The notes under the pieces: model-generated
Databases searched by the model: none
What the model was told of the DNA's origin: nothing
What the model saw: only the letters and a program-made list of their open reading frames with translations
Part shown: positions 10,464-19,824 of the stretch, piece after piece
How positions within the stretch are numbered: position 1 is the first letter of the stretch
Layout of the letters: each line of letters opens with the position of its first letter
Program-made: the position numbers and the translations under genes
Source: Paraburkholderia saeva
GTDB lineage: Bacteria; Pseudomonadota; Gammaproteobacteria; Burkholderiales; Burkholderiaceae
NCBI RefSeq assembly: GCF_907164555.1
Contig: NZ_CAJQZC010000001.1
Span: forward strand, 248,001 to 312,000
DNA length: 64,000 nt
Reading direction: 5' to 3'

Positions 10464-10512
10464 TGGTAGGCCGTACGGGATTCGAACCTGTGACCAACGG
10501 ATTAAAAGTCCG
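10464..10512 (-). tRNA. 3' half of tRNA-Lys(UUU), truncated: probable attachment-site remnant
   Basis: On the minus strand, 49 bases read from the anticodon stem (CGGA-CTTTTAA-TCCG, anticodon UUU) through the T arm (GGTTCGAATCC) to an encoded CCA end. The 5' half (acceptor 5' strand and D arm) is absent. The sequence upstream, from 10513, is unrelated. One T-stem pair is a mismatch (A-C) and the acceptor strand ends CCT, so this copy is probably not functional. Directly beside it lies a P4-type integrase, as expected for an island inserted into the 3' end of a tRNA gene. Confidence 0.8.
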
Positions 10513-10668
10513 AGAAACATCGAATTCTTTCATGTGGATTGATTTCCATCTAGATGCCCGTCTGCTCTGATGGGTAAGGGTTTGCAGCCTCTTCTGCGGA
10601 CTTTTGTGTTGACTAATGTGGACTGAATTCCTTAGCATTTGCCTACATGGTGCCTACACGGGGGATGG

Positions 10669-12015
10669 GTGAGTAAACAGAATTTCACGGCGGCTCGGGT
10701 CGATGGCTTCCAGTGTGAGCCGGGCAAGCTGCAAACGATCTACTGGGATGCAAAGACGCCGGGATTCGGGCTGCGCGTTACGGCTGCGGGGGCGAGAGCG
10801 TACATCTTCGAGTCCCGCCTGTTCGGTAAGACGATCCGGATGACGATTGGGGATGTCCGGGCATGGGATCTTGGGCGGGCACGTACCGAGGCTGCCCGTC
10901 TGAAAACGCTAATCGACGACGGCAAAGATCCGCGCGAGGTCCGGGCGGAGCAACAGGCCGCCCATGAGGCACGTCGTGCCGAGGCCCGGCGGCAAGATGC
11001 TACGTTTGGTGTTGTGTGGGAGGAATACCTGGAGAGTCGTAAGCCGTTCTGGGGTGAGCGCCACTACCGCGACCACCAACAGCATGCGGACGAAGGAGGC
11101 CAGCCAAAGAAGCGCGGCAAGGGTGTAACGCAACCCGGTCCTTTGGCGGTGCTTCGCCCCCTAAAGCTGTCCGAGTTGACCAGTGAACGGATCGCCGGAT
11201 GGCTCGCGGCCGAATCGCGGGAGCGGCCCACGATGTCTGCGCTGTCGTTTCGCTTGCTTAGAGGATTTGTCCGCTGGGTGGACGACACGCCAGCTTTCAA
11301 GGGTATCGTTCCAGCCGATGCCTACAAGGCCCGGGATGTTCGCGACGTTATCCCTCGCGTCAAGGCGAAGGATGGCGATTCGTTGCAGCGGGAGCAACTG
11401 CCGGTGTGGTATCGCGAAGTTCGCCAGATTGCCAATCCAGTTCATAGCGCTTACCTGCAAGGATTGCTGATCACTGGGGCGCGCCGGGAAGAGTGGGCGG
11501 GGCTGCGCTGGGAAGACGTCGATTTCCGCTGGCGGAGCCTCGTGCTGGACGATAAGGTGGAGGGAACCGGGGGGCGGACCATTCCGCTGACTCCGTACCT
11601 CGCGACTCTGCTGATGAACCTGAAACGGCTGAACGAGACCCCGCCGGACCGGCGGCAACTTGCACGCCTCAAGGAGCGGGGCGAGGAGTGGATGCCATCG
11701 GAATGGGTCTTTCCCAGTAAGACGTCGGAAGACGGCAAGATTGCCGAGCCGCGCATCGGACACAACAAGGCGTTGGCAGCTGCCGGCCTTCCGCACCTCA
11801 CGTTGCATGGCCTGCGCCGTTCGTTTGGGACGTTATCGGAATGGGTCGAGGTGCCGGTTGGCGTTGTGGCGCAGATACAGGGACACAAACCGTCCGCAAT
11901 TGCCGAGAAGCATTATCGACGTCGTCCGCTCGACTTGCTGCGAATGTGGCATGACAAGATCGAATCATGGATGTTGGAACAAGCTGGAATTCCGTTTAAC
12001 GTCGACGCGGCCTGA
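10669..12015 (+). CDS. int: tyrosine integrase (P4/CP4-57 type, DUF4102 N terminus)
   Basis: A GTG at 10669 follows GGGGGATG and gives 448 residues. The N-terminal 90 residues resemble the arm-binding DUF4102 domain (PGFGLRVTAAGARAYIF). The catalytic domain has the first Arg in GARREEW, then HGLRR (His about 379, Arg about 382), GHKPS (His about 405) and Tyr about 415 in KHYRRR. All the R-H-R-H-Y residues are present, so the enzyme is probably active. It lies about 150 bases from the tRNA-Lys fragment and reads away from it, the usual position for an island integrase just inside one end. Confidence 0.93.
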   Translation: MSKQNFTAARVDGFQCEPGKLQTIYWDAKTPGFGLRVTAAGARAYIFESRLFGKTIRMTIGDVRAWDLGRARTEAARLKTLIDDGKDPREVRAEQQAAHEARRAEARRQDATFGVVWEEYLESRKPFWGERHYRDHQQHADEGGQPKKRGKGVTQPGPLAVLRPLKLSELTSERIAGWLAAESRERPTMSALSFRLLRGFVRWVDDTPAFKGIVPADAYKARDVRDVIPRVKAKDGDSLQREQLPVWYREVRQIANPVHSAYLQGLLITGARREEWAGLRWEDVDFRWRSLVLDDKVEGTGGRTIPLTPYLATLLMNLKRLNETPPDRRQLARLKERGEEWMPSEWVFPSKTSEDGKIAEPRIGHNKALAAAGLPHLTLHGLRRSFGTLSEWVEVPVGVVAQIQGHKPSAIAEKHYRRRPLDLLRMWHDKIESWMLEQAGIPFNVDAA

Positions 12016-12119
12016 TCTTGGGTGTGGATGGCCGACGCCCCCCGGCCTGACGCATCTGCTGCCAATTAGGTGTCGGCTAGAATGGTTGCCATTGACTATT
12101 CGAACGGAACGACCGGGCT

Positions 12120-12884
12120 ATGGCGGAACACCATTCACCACAAGGACGCATTGCTGCCGCAATGCAGCTTTATGCCGTGTTGAAAGAGTGTCTTGCTCGC
12201 TCGACGTGGACGCCGGTCGAAGGGGCGCTGATCATGTCGGGTATTCTCGCGCCGATTGGTTGCGAGGAGATGCCGGAAAGCGGAGTAGGGCTAGATGGCG
12301 CACCACTCATCAATGCCGGTCATGCTCGTTTCCACTGCGCACGCCGAATCATGCGCGAATGGCACGAGTGGGCCAGCGAGCAGGAGGGAATCGGAGGGAC
12401 TACTCCGACGAAGATGACGCCGCACCAGTTCATCGATTGGTTTGAGCGCGAAGAGATCGAGACGGAGTGGTTGCCGTTGTTCATCGATGTCATCGTCGGC
12501 AAGCCGGCTTCTGGACAGGTCGACTTCATCCCATCGCAAGTTGTCGAATGCGCCGCGCAGTCCATGGCGATAATTGATTCGATGCGGGCGGTGCTAGGTG
12601 GGGCAACGCCGGTCGCATTGCCTGCACTGCTACCTGAAGTTTCGGCCAGCCCCCGGAAGTCGGCGGCTCGCGTGCCGATGCCGATTCCCGAGAATCGGGA
12701 CTCCCTCTCTACGGAAGAGTTTGCAGCGGTGATGGCTGTTGATCCTCAATCCATTCGCAAGCGATATTCCAGCGAGGGAAGCTACCACGGCGTCCGGCCG
12801 GTCAAACTGGCGAACCGCCGGGTGCTTTGGCCTGTTGATGCGGTGAGGCAGTTGCGCAATGGCGATATTGTCGGCGAGGAATAG
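12120..12884 (+). CDS. hypothetical protein with C-terminal AlpA/excisionase-like DNA-binding segment
   Basis: The 254-residue soluble protein is not recognised as a named family. The last 55 residues (LSTEEFAAVMAVDPQSIRKR, then an Arg-rich turn and VLWPVDAVRQL) have the winged-helix layout of AlpA/Xis-type excisionases. The N-terminal 150 residues are helical with no clear motif. It begins 104 bases after the integrase on the same strand, where island excision regulators often sit. The inferred role is a directionality factor or island regulator. The ATG at 12120 has only a weak ribosome site. Confidence 0.6.
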   Translation: MAEHHSPQGRIAAAMQLYAVLKECLARSTWTPVEGALIMSGILAPIGCEEMPESGVGLDGAPLINAGHARFHCARRIMREWHEWASEQEGIGGTTPTKMTPHQFIDWFEREEIETEWLPLFIDVIVGKPASGQVDFIPSQVVECAAQSMAIIDSMRAVLGGATPVALPALLPEVSASPRKSAARVPMPIPENRDSLSTEEFAAVMAVDPQSIRKRYSSEGSYHGVRPVKLANRRVLWPVDAVRQLRNGDIVGEE

Positions 12885-12912
12885 GACGTCCCTGGTAATT
12901 GAGCAATTTAGC

Positions 12913-13788
12913 TCAGGTTGGCGCGTCCGGCGCTCGCTCTCCATCCAAGCCATTGATTGCAGCATTCCGGATTAATCGCTCGATTATCTGCCGTCTTGTC
13001 AGGCCATACTGCGCAACCAAGCCCTCCAGTTGGTCGCGAACCTCTTCAGATAACGCAAAATTACTTTGCTTCTTATCCTTGAGGTTGGCTCTTGCCTGTT
13101 GCCGCTTTAATTCCTGCTTGATTTTCTCGATATGAAATTGCCTTTCTTCAAGGCTGAAATCTTGGGTATCGAGGAAAAATAAAATATCGTGAAGTTTGGA
13201 AAACCTCGCACTTGCGTGCAGAGAGCGAGCATGCTCTTTTTGATACCAGTCCCATGCCGCCTCGCATTTTTGCTTTTCTTTCCCATTCTTGAACCAGGCG
13301 TAATGCCTGTCTAGTTCAAGGTGGTGATTCCAGTCCGATTTCAACCGCGCCAGTCGCCGTTGCTTGTCCGTGATCGGAATATTCCATGAGTCAATGAGTG
13401 CGACAGCCGCTTCTCTCTGGTTCAGTCCCGGTGGACACTCGGAGCGAGGCGTTTCGTATTTTTTTTCGATCTCATGTATTAGCCAATTAATCTGTCTCCC
13501 GCGTTTCTCGATCCACTGGAGGTCCTCTGCATTCAACAGTTGGGTTGTTCTCTGGTCGTGCAGAGGATTCGCGAGCCCACATCGACGTACGATAGCGGCC
13601 ATGTCTTGATACATGGCCTGCATACCGAATTTGTCGTTATCAAGTCCCGTCAATCCTAACCGCTGCTCACGGTCGATATCCCTTAGGACCATCCATAGCC
13701 ACGTCACCGTTCTGTCGTCGAGCGTCCAGTCGGGAAGTTCGCGGCGGAGTGTTGCGCGCCTCGAGTCATTGAAGATTGTTATTGTCAT
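12913..13788 (-). CDS. hypothetical protein with C-terminal ribbon-helix-helix-like segment
   Basis: This 291-residue soluble and highly charged protein converges on the previous gene (28-base gap). The middle is rich in Lys, Glu and Trp and predicted helical (about 190-250, likely coiled coil). The last 45 residues (ALSEEVRDQLEGLVAQYGLT, then RRQIIERLIRNA) look like a ribbon-helix-helix or short HTH for DNA binding. Family and target are unknown. GC is lower than the neighbours, in keeping with island cargo. Confidence 0.6.
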   Translation of the reverse strand: MTITIFNDSRRATLRRELPDWTLDDRTVTWLWMVLRDIDREQRLGLTGLDNDKFGMQAMYQDMAAIVRRCGLANPLHDQRTTQLLNAEDLQWIEKRGRQINWLIHEIEKKYETPRSECPPGLNQREAAVALIDSWNIPITDKQRRLARLKSDWNHHLELDRHYAWFKNGKEKQKCEAAWDWYQKEHARSLHASARFSKLHDILFFLDTQDFSLEERQFHIEKIKQELKRQQARANLKDKKQSNFALSEEVRDQLEGLVAQYGLTRRQIIERLIRNAAINGLDGERAPDAPT

Positions 13789-14638
13789 TAAATGTCAATT
13801 GAATAAATAAATTAAATGCACTTGCGCATTTCGGGCAGCAATACACTGCTGAATGTATCGGAAATTGATCAAGAATAGATCAGATCCTATCCAGAAAATA
13901 CACTGGAAATACATGGACAAAATTTAGTGCTCCATTCATGCGGTTCGTGGTTTGGTGGCGTCCAGGCGGGAAGTTGGCACGGATGCACCTTTGGGTGCCG
14001 CCAGCTGAAGATGCATCGTAGTGTACGAGGAACGCGACCGTCCAGTAAAAATCATCGGTGCCCCGAATGGTCTGGATCGACTCGGCAGTAGCGATGCCAG
14101 CTTGGCCCGCAACAGGCGCGCTGCGGGCCAGCGCCGATTCACCATCTGAAAGTACATTGCCGGAGGCGCTTTCCCAAAGCCCGTTCCATTGGGCGGCTAC
14201 CGCGTGGCCTAGGTCGAGCAGGAAATTCAGGATTGGATCAAGGTGCGCATTGAAGCGGGCGATGCCGGTAACTTGGCGGTAGGGCAAGCTACGATCGGAA
14301 AGGAGGATCCCTTTCCGACTCAATTTATGCCGCAGCAGCAGAATAAATACCCATACGAAAAATACACAAACATTAGCCAAAGGCTGCTCATTCGTAGCAG
14401 GGGCTTTCGGAGGAAAGTCTACTTAATCATAGTCGTCGTCGTTGCTTCTTATGGAATAAATATAAGAAGAGAATAAGAAGTAAGTCAAGCGACACTCAGT
14501 CTCTGATTGACGAGGAGAGCAATCACTCGACATTGCCATCAAAATAGAAATGAAGATGACGTAGGCACAACGACTACGCACAAACGATAAATTCATATCA
14601 CCATAGCCTATAAGCTGAACTACAACCGGAGATTCAGC
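13789..14638. other. 850-base stretch of uncertain content
   Basis: A minus-strand frame of 166 codons (13880-14380) starts with a membrane-like stretch, but the rest has no recognised domain. A competing frame on the same strand is equally plausible. The part from 14380 to 14638 is AT-rich and probably carries the promoter of the HUH-type gene that follows. No protein call is made. Confidence 0.3.
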
Positions 14639-15196
14639 ATGAATGGCAAACATAAAACAAACCGACTTGAAGATCGAGGTATCGAACTGGAGAAGTGTGC
14701 GTACGAGAGACGATCCCGATACCTGATTATCTTCTTGACTCTCAACTATAAGCCAGAATACCGCGAGGATATGACGATTGACGATTTACGTCGTCATCGC
14801 AATAGGTTATTCAAAAATATGGAATGCAACGAACTGCTGGGAGGTATCAACGCTTATATCTGGAAGATCGAAGAAGGTCCAACTTCTGGTTTACACATCC
14901 ATTTGCTCATTTTTTACTCAGGCAATCATCGAGCAGACATTCACATCGCACAGCGCATCGGGGAGTATTGGGAGCGGATCGCCACCCGTGGATTGGGCGC
15001 GTACTGGAGCAGCAACGGCGAGAAGGATCGTCTCATCGCTCGCGGACTGGATGTCGGTGTAGGCCGGATCGACCGTAACGATATGAGAGGGCGAGAAGCC
15101 GTTCGGATGATCATCCGATATCTGGCACAGCCTGGGCAGGAACTGGATGAGCTCCCCTGGCATGGGCGCACATTTGGTACGTCACGGTTGGATTGA
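14639..15196 (+). CDS. inovirus Gp2-like (YagK/YfjJ) protein with HUH motif
   Basis: The 185-residue protein is preceded by CCGGAGATTCAGC. Residues near 83 read GLHIHLLIFY. The His-hydrophobic-His pair is the metal-binding motif of HUH single-strand endonucleases and sits where the YagK/YfjJ (inovirus Gp2) family has it. The segment AQRIGEYWERIATRGLGAYW is also family-typical. These proteins are replication-initiator-like factors encoded by filamentous phages and their satellites. No phage coat, zot or pI gene is nearby, so it is an orphan or a satellite remnant. Local GC is low. Confidence 0.75.
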   Translation: MNGKHKTNRLEDRGIELEKCAYERRSRYLIIFLTLNYKPEYREDMTIDDLRRHRNRLFKNMECNELLGGINAYIWKIEEGPTSGLHIHLLIFYSGNHRADIHIAQRIGEYWERIATRGLGAYWSSNGEKDRLIARGLDVGVGRIDRNDMRGREAVRMIIRYLAQPGQELDELPWHGRTFGTSRLD

Positions 15197-15494
15197 GCGC
15201 TCTCGGCGATCGTGCCAGCACCGTCGCGCGGAGATGAGGTGGAGCGGGCCTTCGCATTGGTGATCGCATCCATGTGCCGGCTTGAACGCCGACTAGCTAG
15301 CCAGTGAGGATCGATGGCGTTTCATCGATAGCTCCCCCGTTCGACTGCTAACAAAATGCTACGCGCCGACCAAATATGCATCTTGCATAAGGCGCGGTTG
15401 GTCAGGAAATGGTAGTCAAAGCCTCGGCTGATAGAATCAAACGGATCAGAGCTATGCCTTGAATCTGCAGGCAAGCTGTTATCCGACTGTCTTG

Positions 15495-16394
15495 TCATTC
15501 ACGGTCCGGCATGCGGTTGTCTGCGGCAATGGCCTCCATGGTTGCGGCCACGCTCGCGAGCGAATCTTTGTGGTGGCGCTTCAAGTGCCCGTGGATGTTT
15601 TCGTTGCGCAGAAGCCGGCTCATAAAGCCCTTAGCGACCACCAACGAGAGCATAGTGTCGCCGACCGTGTCCTCCACGGTCTGGCAGTCCTGGCGCAAGC
15701 GGTCCATTTCCGCCTCCATCCGGGCGAGCTCTTCGGGTGAAACGTTCACTTTCTTTATCGGCTTCGCCTTGTCCGACAACGCGTCCGGGCGGCTCGTGAC
15801 ATAAATCATTTCGGCGTAAGTCGAGCTGAACCTGTTCGCTGCGGTCATCATTTCGGCAGCCTCGATCTGCCGGAAGGGCCTCATTTTTCTCAAAGTAGAG
15901 AAGACCGCCGGCGCCACCTGCCGGTCTTTCAGCAAAGCGGCCGCTTCCGGCGCCACGCCGTCAAGCAAATGGGCGCGTTCGCGAATGCGCCTCACGTCCA
16001 TTTGCAGGACCTCCGCGATCCGCTGCTCAGACGCGCCCTTGGCGAGTGTCGCGCGGATCATTCGATGCTCCTGCACCGCCGTCGTCCGGGTTATCTGCCG
16101 GTTGAAGGTGAACCCCTCGTCATCCGTTGAAATCATGCATGGCGCCGTTTCTCGCCCTAACTGCTTCAAGGCTTCGAGCCTCAGGCGGCCATCGAGGAGA
16201 TCGTATTCGCCGGCCCGCTGATTCGACCGATAGACGGCGAGCGGCTCGATGATTCCCAACTCCGCCACGGAACTGAGTATCGTGCGGAATTTGGGCGTGG
16301 ACAAAACAGTCGGCGCAAGCGGTGCGCCGGGTTTGATCGCGCCGAGCGGCACTTCGATGATTTCCGGCTCGAAGCCGTGCTTCACGTTTGTCAT
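15495..16394 (-). CDS. ParB/RepB-like partition protein 2 of the serine-recombinase trio
   Basis: The 299-residue protein starts with a ParB/sulfiredoxin-like domain (EIIEVPLGAIKPG, then GEYDLLDGRLRLEALKQLG). A helix-turn-helix follows (GASEQRIAEVLQMDVRRIRER), then a RepB-type C-terminal domain with a coiled coil (EELARMEAEMDRLRQ). Its ATG overlaps the stop of the previous ParB-like gene (ATGA at 16391-16394), so both are made from one message. The inferred role is DNA binding for segregation, or for target or integrity control of the element. No ParA ATPase is present, so it is not an ordinary partition system. Confidence 0.8.
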   Translation of the reverse strand: MTNVKHGFEPEIIEVPLGAIKPGAPLAPTVLSTPKFRTILSSVAELGIIEPLAVYRSNQRAGEYDLLDGRLRLEALKQLGRETAPCMISTDDEGFTFNRQITRTTAVQEHRMIRATLAKGASEQRIAEVLQMDVRRIRERAHLLDGVAPEAAALLKDRQVAPAVFSTLRKMRPFRQIEAAEMMTAANRFSSTYAEMIYVTSRPDALSDKAKPIKKVNVSPEELARMEAEMDRLRQDCQTVEDTVGDTMLSLVVAKGFMSRLLRNENIHGHLKRHHKDSLASVAATMEAIAADNRMPDRE

Positions 16395-17308
16395 GGCATA
16401 AGCTCCGGGGGGATTCGGCTCGCCAACGCCTCAGGAATGTCCAAGATGTTCTCGGCCCTCATCAAAGTCCGAAAGTGGTCGTCTGCCAAGAATTTTCTAA
16501 GAGCGGAAGTCATGATGAGCAGCCGCTCTTCTTGGATTCTCGCGTTCTTCACGACCATCTGCCGGCGGCGCACTTCGGTTTGGTAGGTCTTCAACAGTTT
16601 TTGCGGGGTCGGCTTGTCCTTCGGTTGCGGCTTCTTGGAATGGAACGCTTTGCCGACCGCATCGCGCTTGCTGATAACCTTTCGGACGCGCATGAGTTGC
16701 TCGCCCTTTAACGTGCCCTGTTCGTAGGCCGAGACCATTGCGGCTTGCACCTCCTCGCTGGGCGAGCGCGCGATGTCCATCGCCAGCCACATCGGCACCA
16801 CTTTCTTTTCGACCGCGCGGAGCAATCGCTGCTCCCCGTTATCGAGCAAATGCAGAATCCCATTGATATAGCTCGGATCCAGATTGGTCTTTCGCGAAAT
16901 CTGCTCCGTGCTGTATCCCTTGGCTCTGAGGACTTGAAGGCCGCTCAGAAGCTCCTCGGTCGTGTGCCGCCGCCTCGCCAAGTTTTCGGCAAGCGTGATG
17001 AGGAAGCGCTCGATCTGGTCGGCTTCGACCACACAGCATGGAATCATCTGCTCGCCTAAGGCCTTCAACGCTTCCAGGCGCCCTTGTCCGCACAATACCT
17101 CATGCCAGTCGCCAGATTCGTCGCGGCCTCCGTAGGCAACCGTTATAGGCCGCTTCAAGCCAATGGTCGCGATGTTCTCCACCAACTGCGCGAACAGGTG
17201 CGGATTGCGCGTTCGCGGGTTAAGGACACGCAGCTGCGTCACAGGTATGAGTGAAATCGTCTCGCTGCGCGTCAGCGCCGCAGCCAGCCTGTCAATTCGG
17301 TCATTCAT
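16391..17308 (-). CDS. ParB/RepB-like partition protein 1 of the serine-recombinase trio
   Basis: The 305-residue protein has an N-terminal ParB-like nuclease fold (ISLIPVTQLRVLNPRTRNP; VLCGQGRLEALKALGE). The central HTH is KGYSTEQISRKTNLDPSYINGIL. A basic C-terminal region resembling plasmid RepB follows. It overlaps the end of the serine recombinase gene by 8 bases and the second ParB-like gene by 4, so the three genes form a tight operon. The two ParB-like proteins are diverged paralogues and may act as a heteromeric complex. Confidence 0.82.
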   Translation of the reverse strand: MNDRIDRLAAALTRSETISLIPVTQLRVLNPRTRNPHLFAQLVENIATIGLKRPITVAYGGRDESGDWHEVLCGQGRLEALKALGEQMIPCCVVEADQIERFLITLAENLARRRHTTEELLSGLQVLRAKGYSTEQISRKTNLDPSYINGILHLLDNGEQRLLRAVEKKVVPMWLAMDIARSPSEEVQAAMVSAYEQGTLKGEQLMRVRKVISKRDAVGKAFHSKKPQPKDKPTPQKLLKTYQTEVRRRQMVVKNARIQEERLLIMTSALRKFLADDHFRTLMRAENILDIPEALASRIPPELMP

Positions 17309-18872
17309 ACGAGACTCCCTTCAAAGGAACCCTGCGTGCGAGATGGGCAAGCATCGAAAGGTCTTCGAAGCGGTAGGCTTCGAATCCGTAATCGTTGTGG
17401 TCGCCGAGCCTGACGAAGTCTGACCGAACGTCGATTGCCGGAAGCAAGAAGAAATCACGAATGGAGAGCGCGTCAAACTCCATCCGAACAGCGACGGTTA
17501 TGTCCGGCCGCAACACGTTGTCGAAACGGATGATCCAGCGGTTTGTCCCCGCGGCTGTTGGGCGGCACCTGGACAGCGCGAGCGAGACGCGAAATTCCTC
17601 GTTCACCCACAAAAGCCCCGTCCCCTCGTCGCGCTCCACGCGGGCGCCGGCTTCCGACATCGCTTGCATCGCTTGGCCGACCACCTCGGGATGCAGCTCG
17701 CGAAGCCTACGGTTGATTTCAACATAGCGATAGTCTCTGTCCGGGGCGTAGCCGATCAGGTCGTACGTGCGCAACAGGCTCCCAAAACGGCTCGCGTATG
17801 CGCTGCTTGACGGGCAGGCCGGTGCCTCGTCGATCACAATCCCAGACAAGTAGCCGTTGCGCAAAAGCAGCTTTCGCAACGCGTCGAGCATCTGGTCGTC
17901 GCTCAGGCGATAGGAGCGCGCTAGGATCATTTGACGGGCTGCCTCGAACATCAGCCTGTCGACGATCGGCGCGAAAACGCGCTCTGCTCGGACCCAAGAA
18001 GCGGGCGGATTTCTGACTCGCTCTTGTTTGAGCTTGAACGACGTGCGGTTCCAAACGTTGTCTCCGACATACTTTTCGTTGATCAAAATCTGGTGCACCG
18101 TGCCGCGCGTCCAAGGCGACCCACGGTCGGTCCGCAGGCCATCTTCATTGAGCGCCGCCGCGATTTCGGACTCGGTCCGCCCCTCTTCGACGAACTGCCG
18201 GTAGATCCCTTGGACGGCCGTAACCTCTTCCGGAGGTCCAGGCGCGAGGATGACGCGATCGGTCTGGATAGACTTGTGCTGTCTGCGGCGCAACTCGCCT
18301 TTGACGGCTCCCGCTTGGTCGACAAGGACGCGGCGCAAGCCATAGCCGGCCGGCCCTCCTTGGCGGTAGCCACAGCGAATCAGCCGGCTCTGTCCCGCAT
18401 GGACCTTCACCCCCAACTCGCGGCTGTATTCGCCAGCCATGCTTCGCTTGAGGCTTTTGATGAGGCTGGAGACCGGACTGCCGTCGTTTTCGAACTGCTC
18501 CGCGCAGTAGAGCACGCGAACGCCGGCATGCTTGCACCTGACTTCATAGCTGGCGCTTTCGTCGGGGTCTTGGAACCGGCCCCAGCGGCTTACGTCGTAG
18601 ACCAACACGACCGAAAAATCAGCGGTTCCGGATTCGACATCCCGAAGCAAAGATTGCAGCGCCTCGCGTCCTTCGAGCCGGAGCCCGCTCTTTCCCTCGT
18701 CCGCGTACGTGCGCACAATCTCATAGTTGCGCGACTCCGCGAAGGCCGCGATCACGTCCCGCTGATTTTCGGTCGAATATTGCTGATGCTCCGTCGACAT
18801 TCGCACGTATGCGGCGGCTCGCGACCGCGCGTCATTTGATTGCGAACCGTCTTTGAGTTTGGACCGGCTCAT
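17301..18872 (-). CDS. large serine recombinase
   Basis: The ATG at 18872 follows GGGAGGCGGG and gives 523 residues; the open frame upstream is unlike the family. The resolvase domain contains YVRMSTEHQQYS with the catalytic Ser at about 26, the YDVSRWGR motif and a helix ending in the recombinase domain (GYGLRRVLV, then KYVGDNVWNR). It lacks an obvious zinc ribbon (no CxxC pair) but keeps a long C-terminal domain. It catalyses site-specific insertion and excision of a mobile element. The coupled ParB-like pair and the divergent small regulator suggest a self-contained transfer module. Confidence 0.9.
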   Translation of the reverse strand: MSRSKLKDGSQSNDARSRAAAYVRMSTEHQQYSTENQRDVIAAFAESRNYEIVRTYADEGKSGLRLEGREALQSLLRDVESGTADFSVVLVYDVSRWGRFQDPDESASYEVRCKHAGVRVLYCAEQFENDGSPVSSLIKSLKRSMAGEYSRELGVKVHAGQSRLIRCGYRQGGPAGYGLRRVLVDQAGAVKGELRRRQHKSIQTDRVILAPGPPEEVTAVQGIYRQFVEEGRTESEIAAALNEDGLRTDRGSPWTRGTVHQILINEKYVGDNVWNRTSFKLKQERVRNPPASWVRAERVFAPIVDRLMFEAARQMILARSYRLSDDQMLDALRKLLLRNGYLSGIVIDEAPACPSSSAYASRFGSLLRTYDLIGYAPDRDYRYVEINRRLRELHPEVVGQAMQAMSEAGARVERDEGTGLLWVNEEFRVSLALSRCRPTAAGTNRWIIRFDNVLRPDITVAVRMEFDALSIRDFFLLPAIDVRSDFVRLGDHNDYGFEAYRFEDLSMLAHLARRVPLKGVSYE

Positions 18873-18970
18873 CCCGCCTCCCTTGGATCGCCGATTGACG
18901 GGCCGCGCAAAAACCCGCGCGACGCGTTTTATTCGTGCTTCCAGGAAATATAGTTTTGGAGGTTGGAAAA

Positions 18971-19318
18971 ATGTTACCCAAAACAAGCAAGAAGTTGCGC
19001 GATCAACAACAAGAGAAAATAGGCGCTGAATATCCGCTCGCCATTGCCATGGCGCTGAAAAAGGACTTCGGCGATTCGCGGCGGATGATAAAGACGTTGG
19101 AGAGGTGGACTGGCGCAAGCGGACGAACGGTGCAAAACTGGCTTTCGGCGGTTCGCGGCCCCAGCGGACCGCACTTGTTGGCCCTAGCCAAGCATTCGCC
19201 CTCCGTCCATTTCACCTGTCTGGCGCTCGCCGAACGCGCCGATCCGACAGCGCGGAACGTTGACACAGCCATCGCGTTGATTCGGGAGGCAATGGCCCTG
19301 CTGTCCGGCGACGAATGA
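18971..19318 (+). CDS. small HTH regulator divergent from the serine recombinase
   Basis: The start is the ATG at 18971, with GGAGG nine bases upstream. The 115-residue protein has a phage-type helix-turn-helix (GASGRTVQNWLSAVRGPSG, then LLALAKHS). Such proteins accompany recombinase-ParB modules. The 98-base divergent gap to the serine recombinase (18873-18970) must hold both promoters, so it probably represses the recombinase operon. Confidence 0.7.
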   Translation: MLPKTSKKLRDQQQEKIGAEYPLAIAMALKKDFGDSRRMIKTLERWTGASGRTVQNWLSAVRGPSGPHLLALAKHSPSVHFTCLALAERADPTARNVDTAIALIREAMALLSGDE

Positions 19319-19388
19319 CGAGGCGGCGGAGCCAAGCTCCGGCCGTCATCGCCAGACGGCGTTGCATTTTGCAGCGCCGAGTTCGTGA

Positions 19389-19804
19389 TCAGGCTTGCTT
19401 GAGAGCCGCTCGTCGTTCAAGAAGCTCGCGACGACGGCGATCGGTTTCCTCGTTCAGCTTTTTCCGATCTGCGAAAAACACTCTCGCTGTCTCAATGCTG
19501 GCTCGCAACTCAGCGGCTGTTGGCGTGGCCGTGCTGGTGTCCGCCGACGTGTCGTGGAAGGCGAAATAGGAACACAACGTGCCATCGCTTCGTCAATTGT
19601 CACGTAGCCTTCGTCGGTGAGGACCACAGCCCGGAGCCGCTGAGTCGCGACACCAGGCCGAAAGCGGACCACCGTTTCATTGAGGATTGCCTTCTCCACT
19701 CCGCGCTCCCACGTTTCGCGTAAGCGACCGTATGCGGCTTGGAAAATGGTTTCGCTGCGCCCGATGTCTCCGTTCCGCAGAACCTCGTCGGCCTCATTCG
19801 ACAT
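19389..19804 (-). pseudogene. frameshifted C-terminal fragment of a possible AAA-type ATPase
   Basis: Two adjacent minus-strand frames join into one coherent protein end. The first runs from 19804 (MSNEADEVLRNGDIGRSETI) through RLRAVVLTDEGYVTIDEAMARC. After a one-base shift near 19575 the second continues (FAFHDTSADTSTATPTAAEL) to the stop at 19389. The style, with a helical REL-type ending and a VVRFRPGVATQRLRAV block, resembles the C termini of large ATPases found in defence or mobile loci. The family name is uncertain. The N terminus is missing, replaced by unrelated relics. Confidence 0.45.
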
Positions 19805-19824
19805 GTTCTTGTTGCCGTCCGGTA

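Noticed and set aside
13880..14380. 166-codon membrane-like protein
   Set aside because: No recognised domain, competing frames and poor start; left as uncertain stretch.
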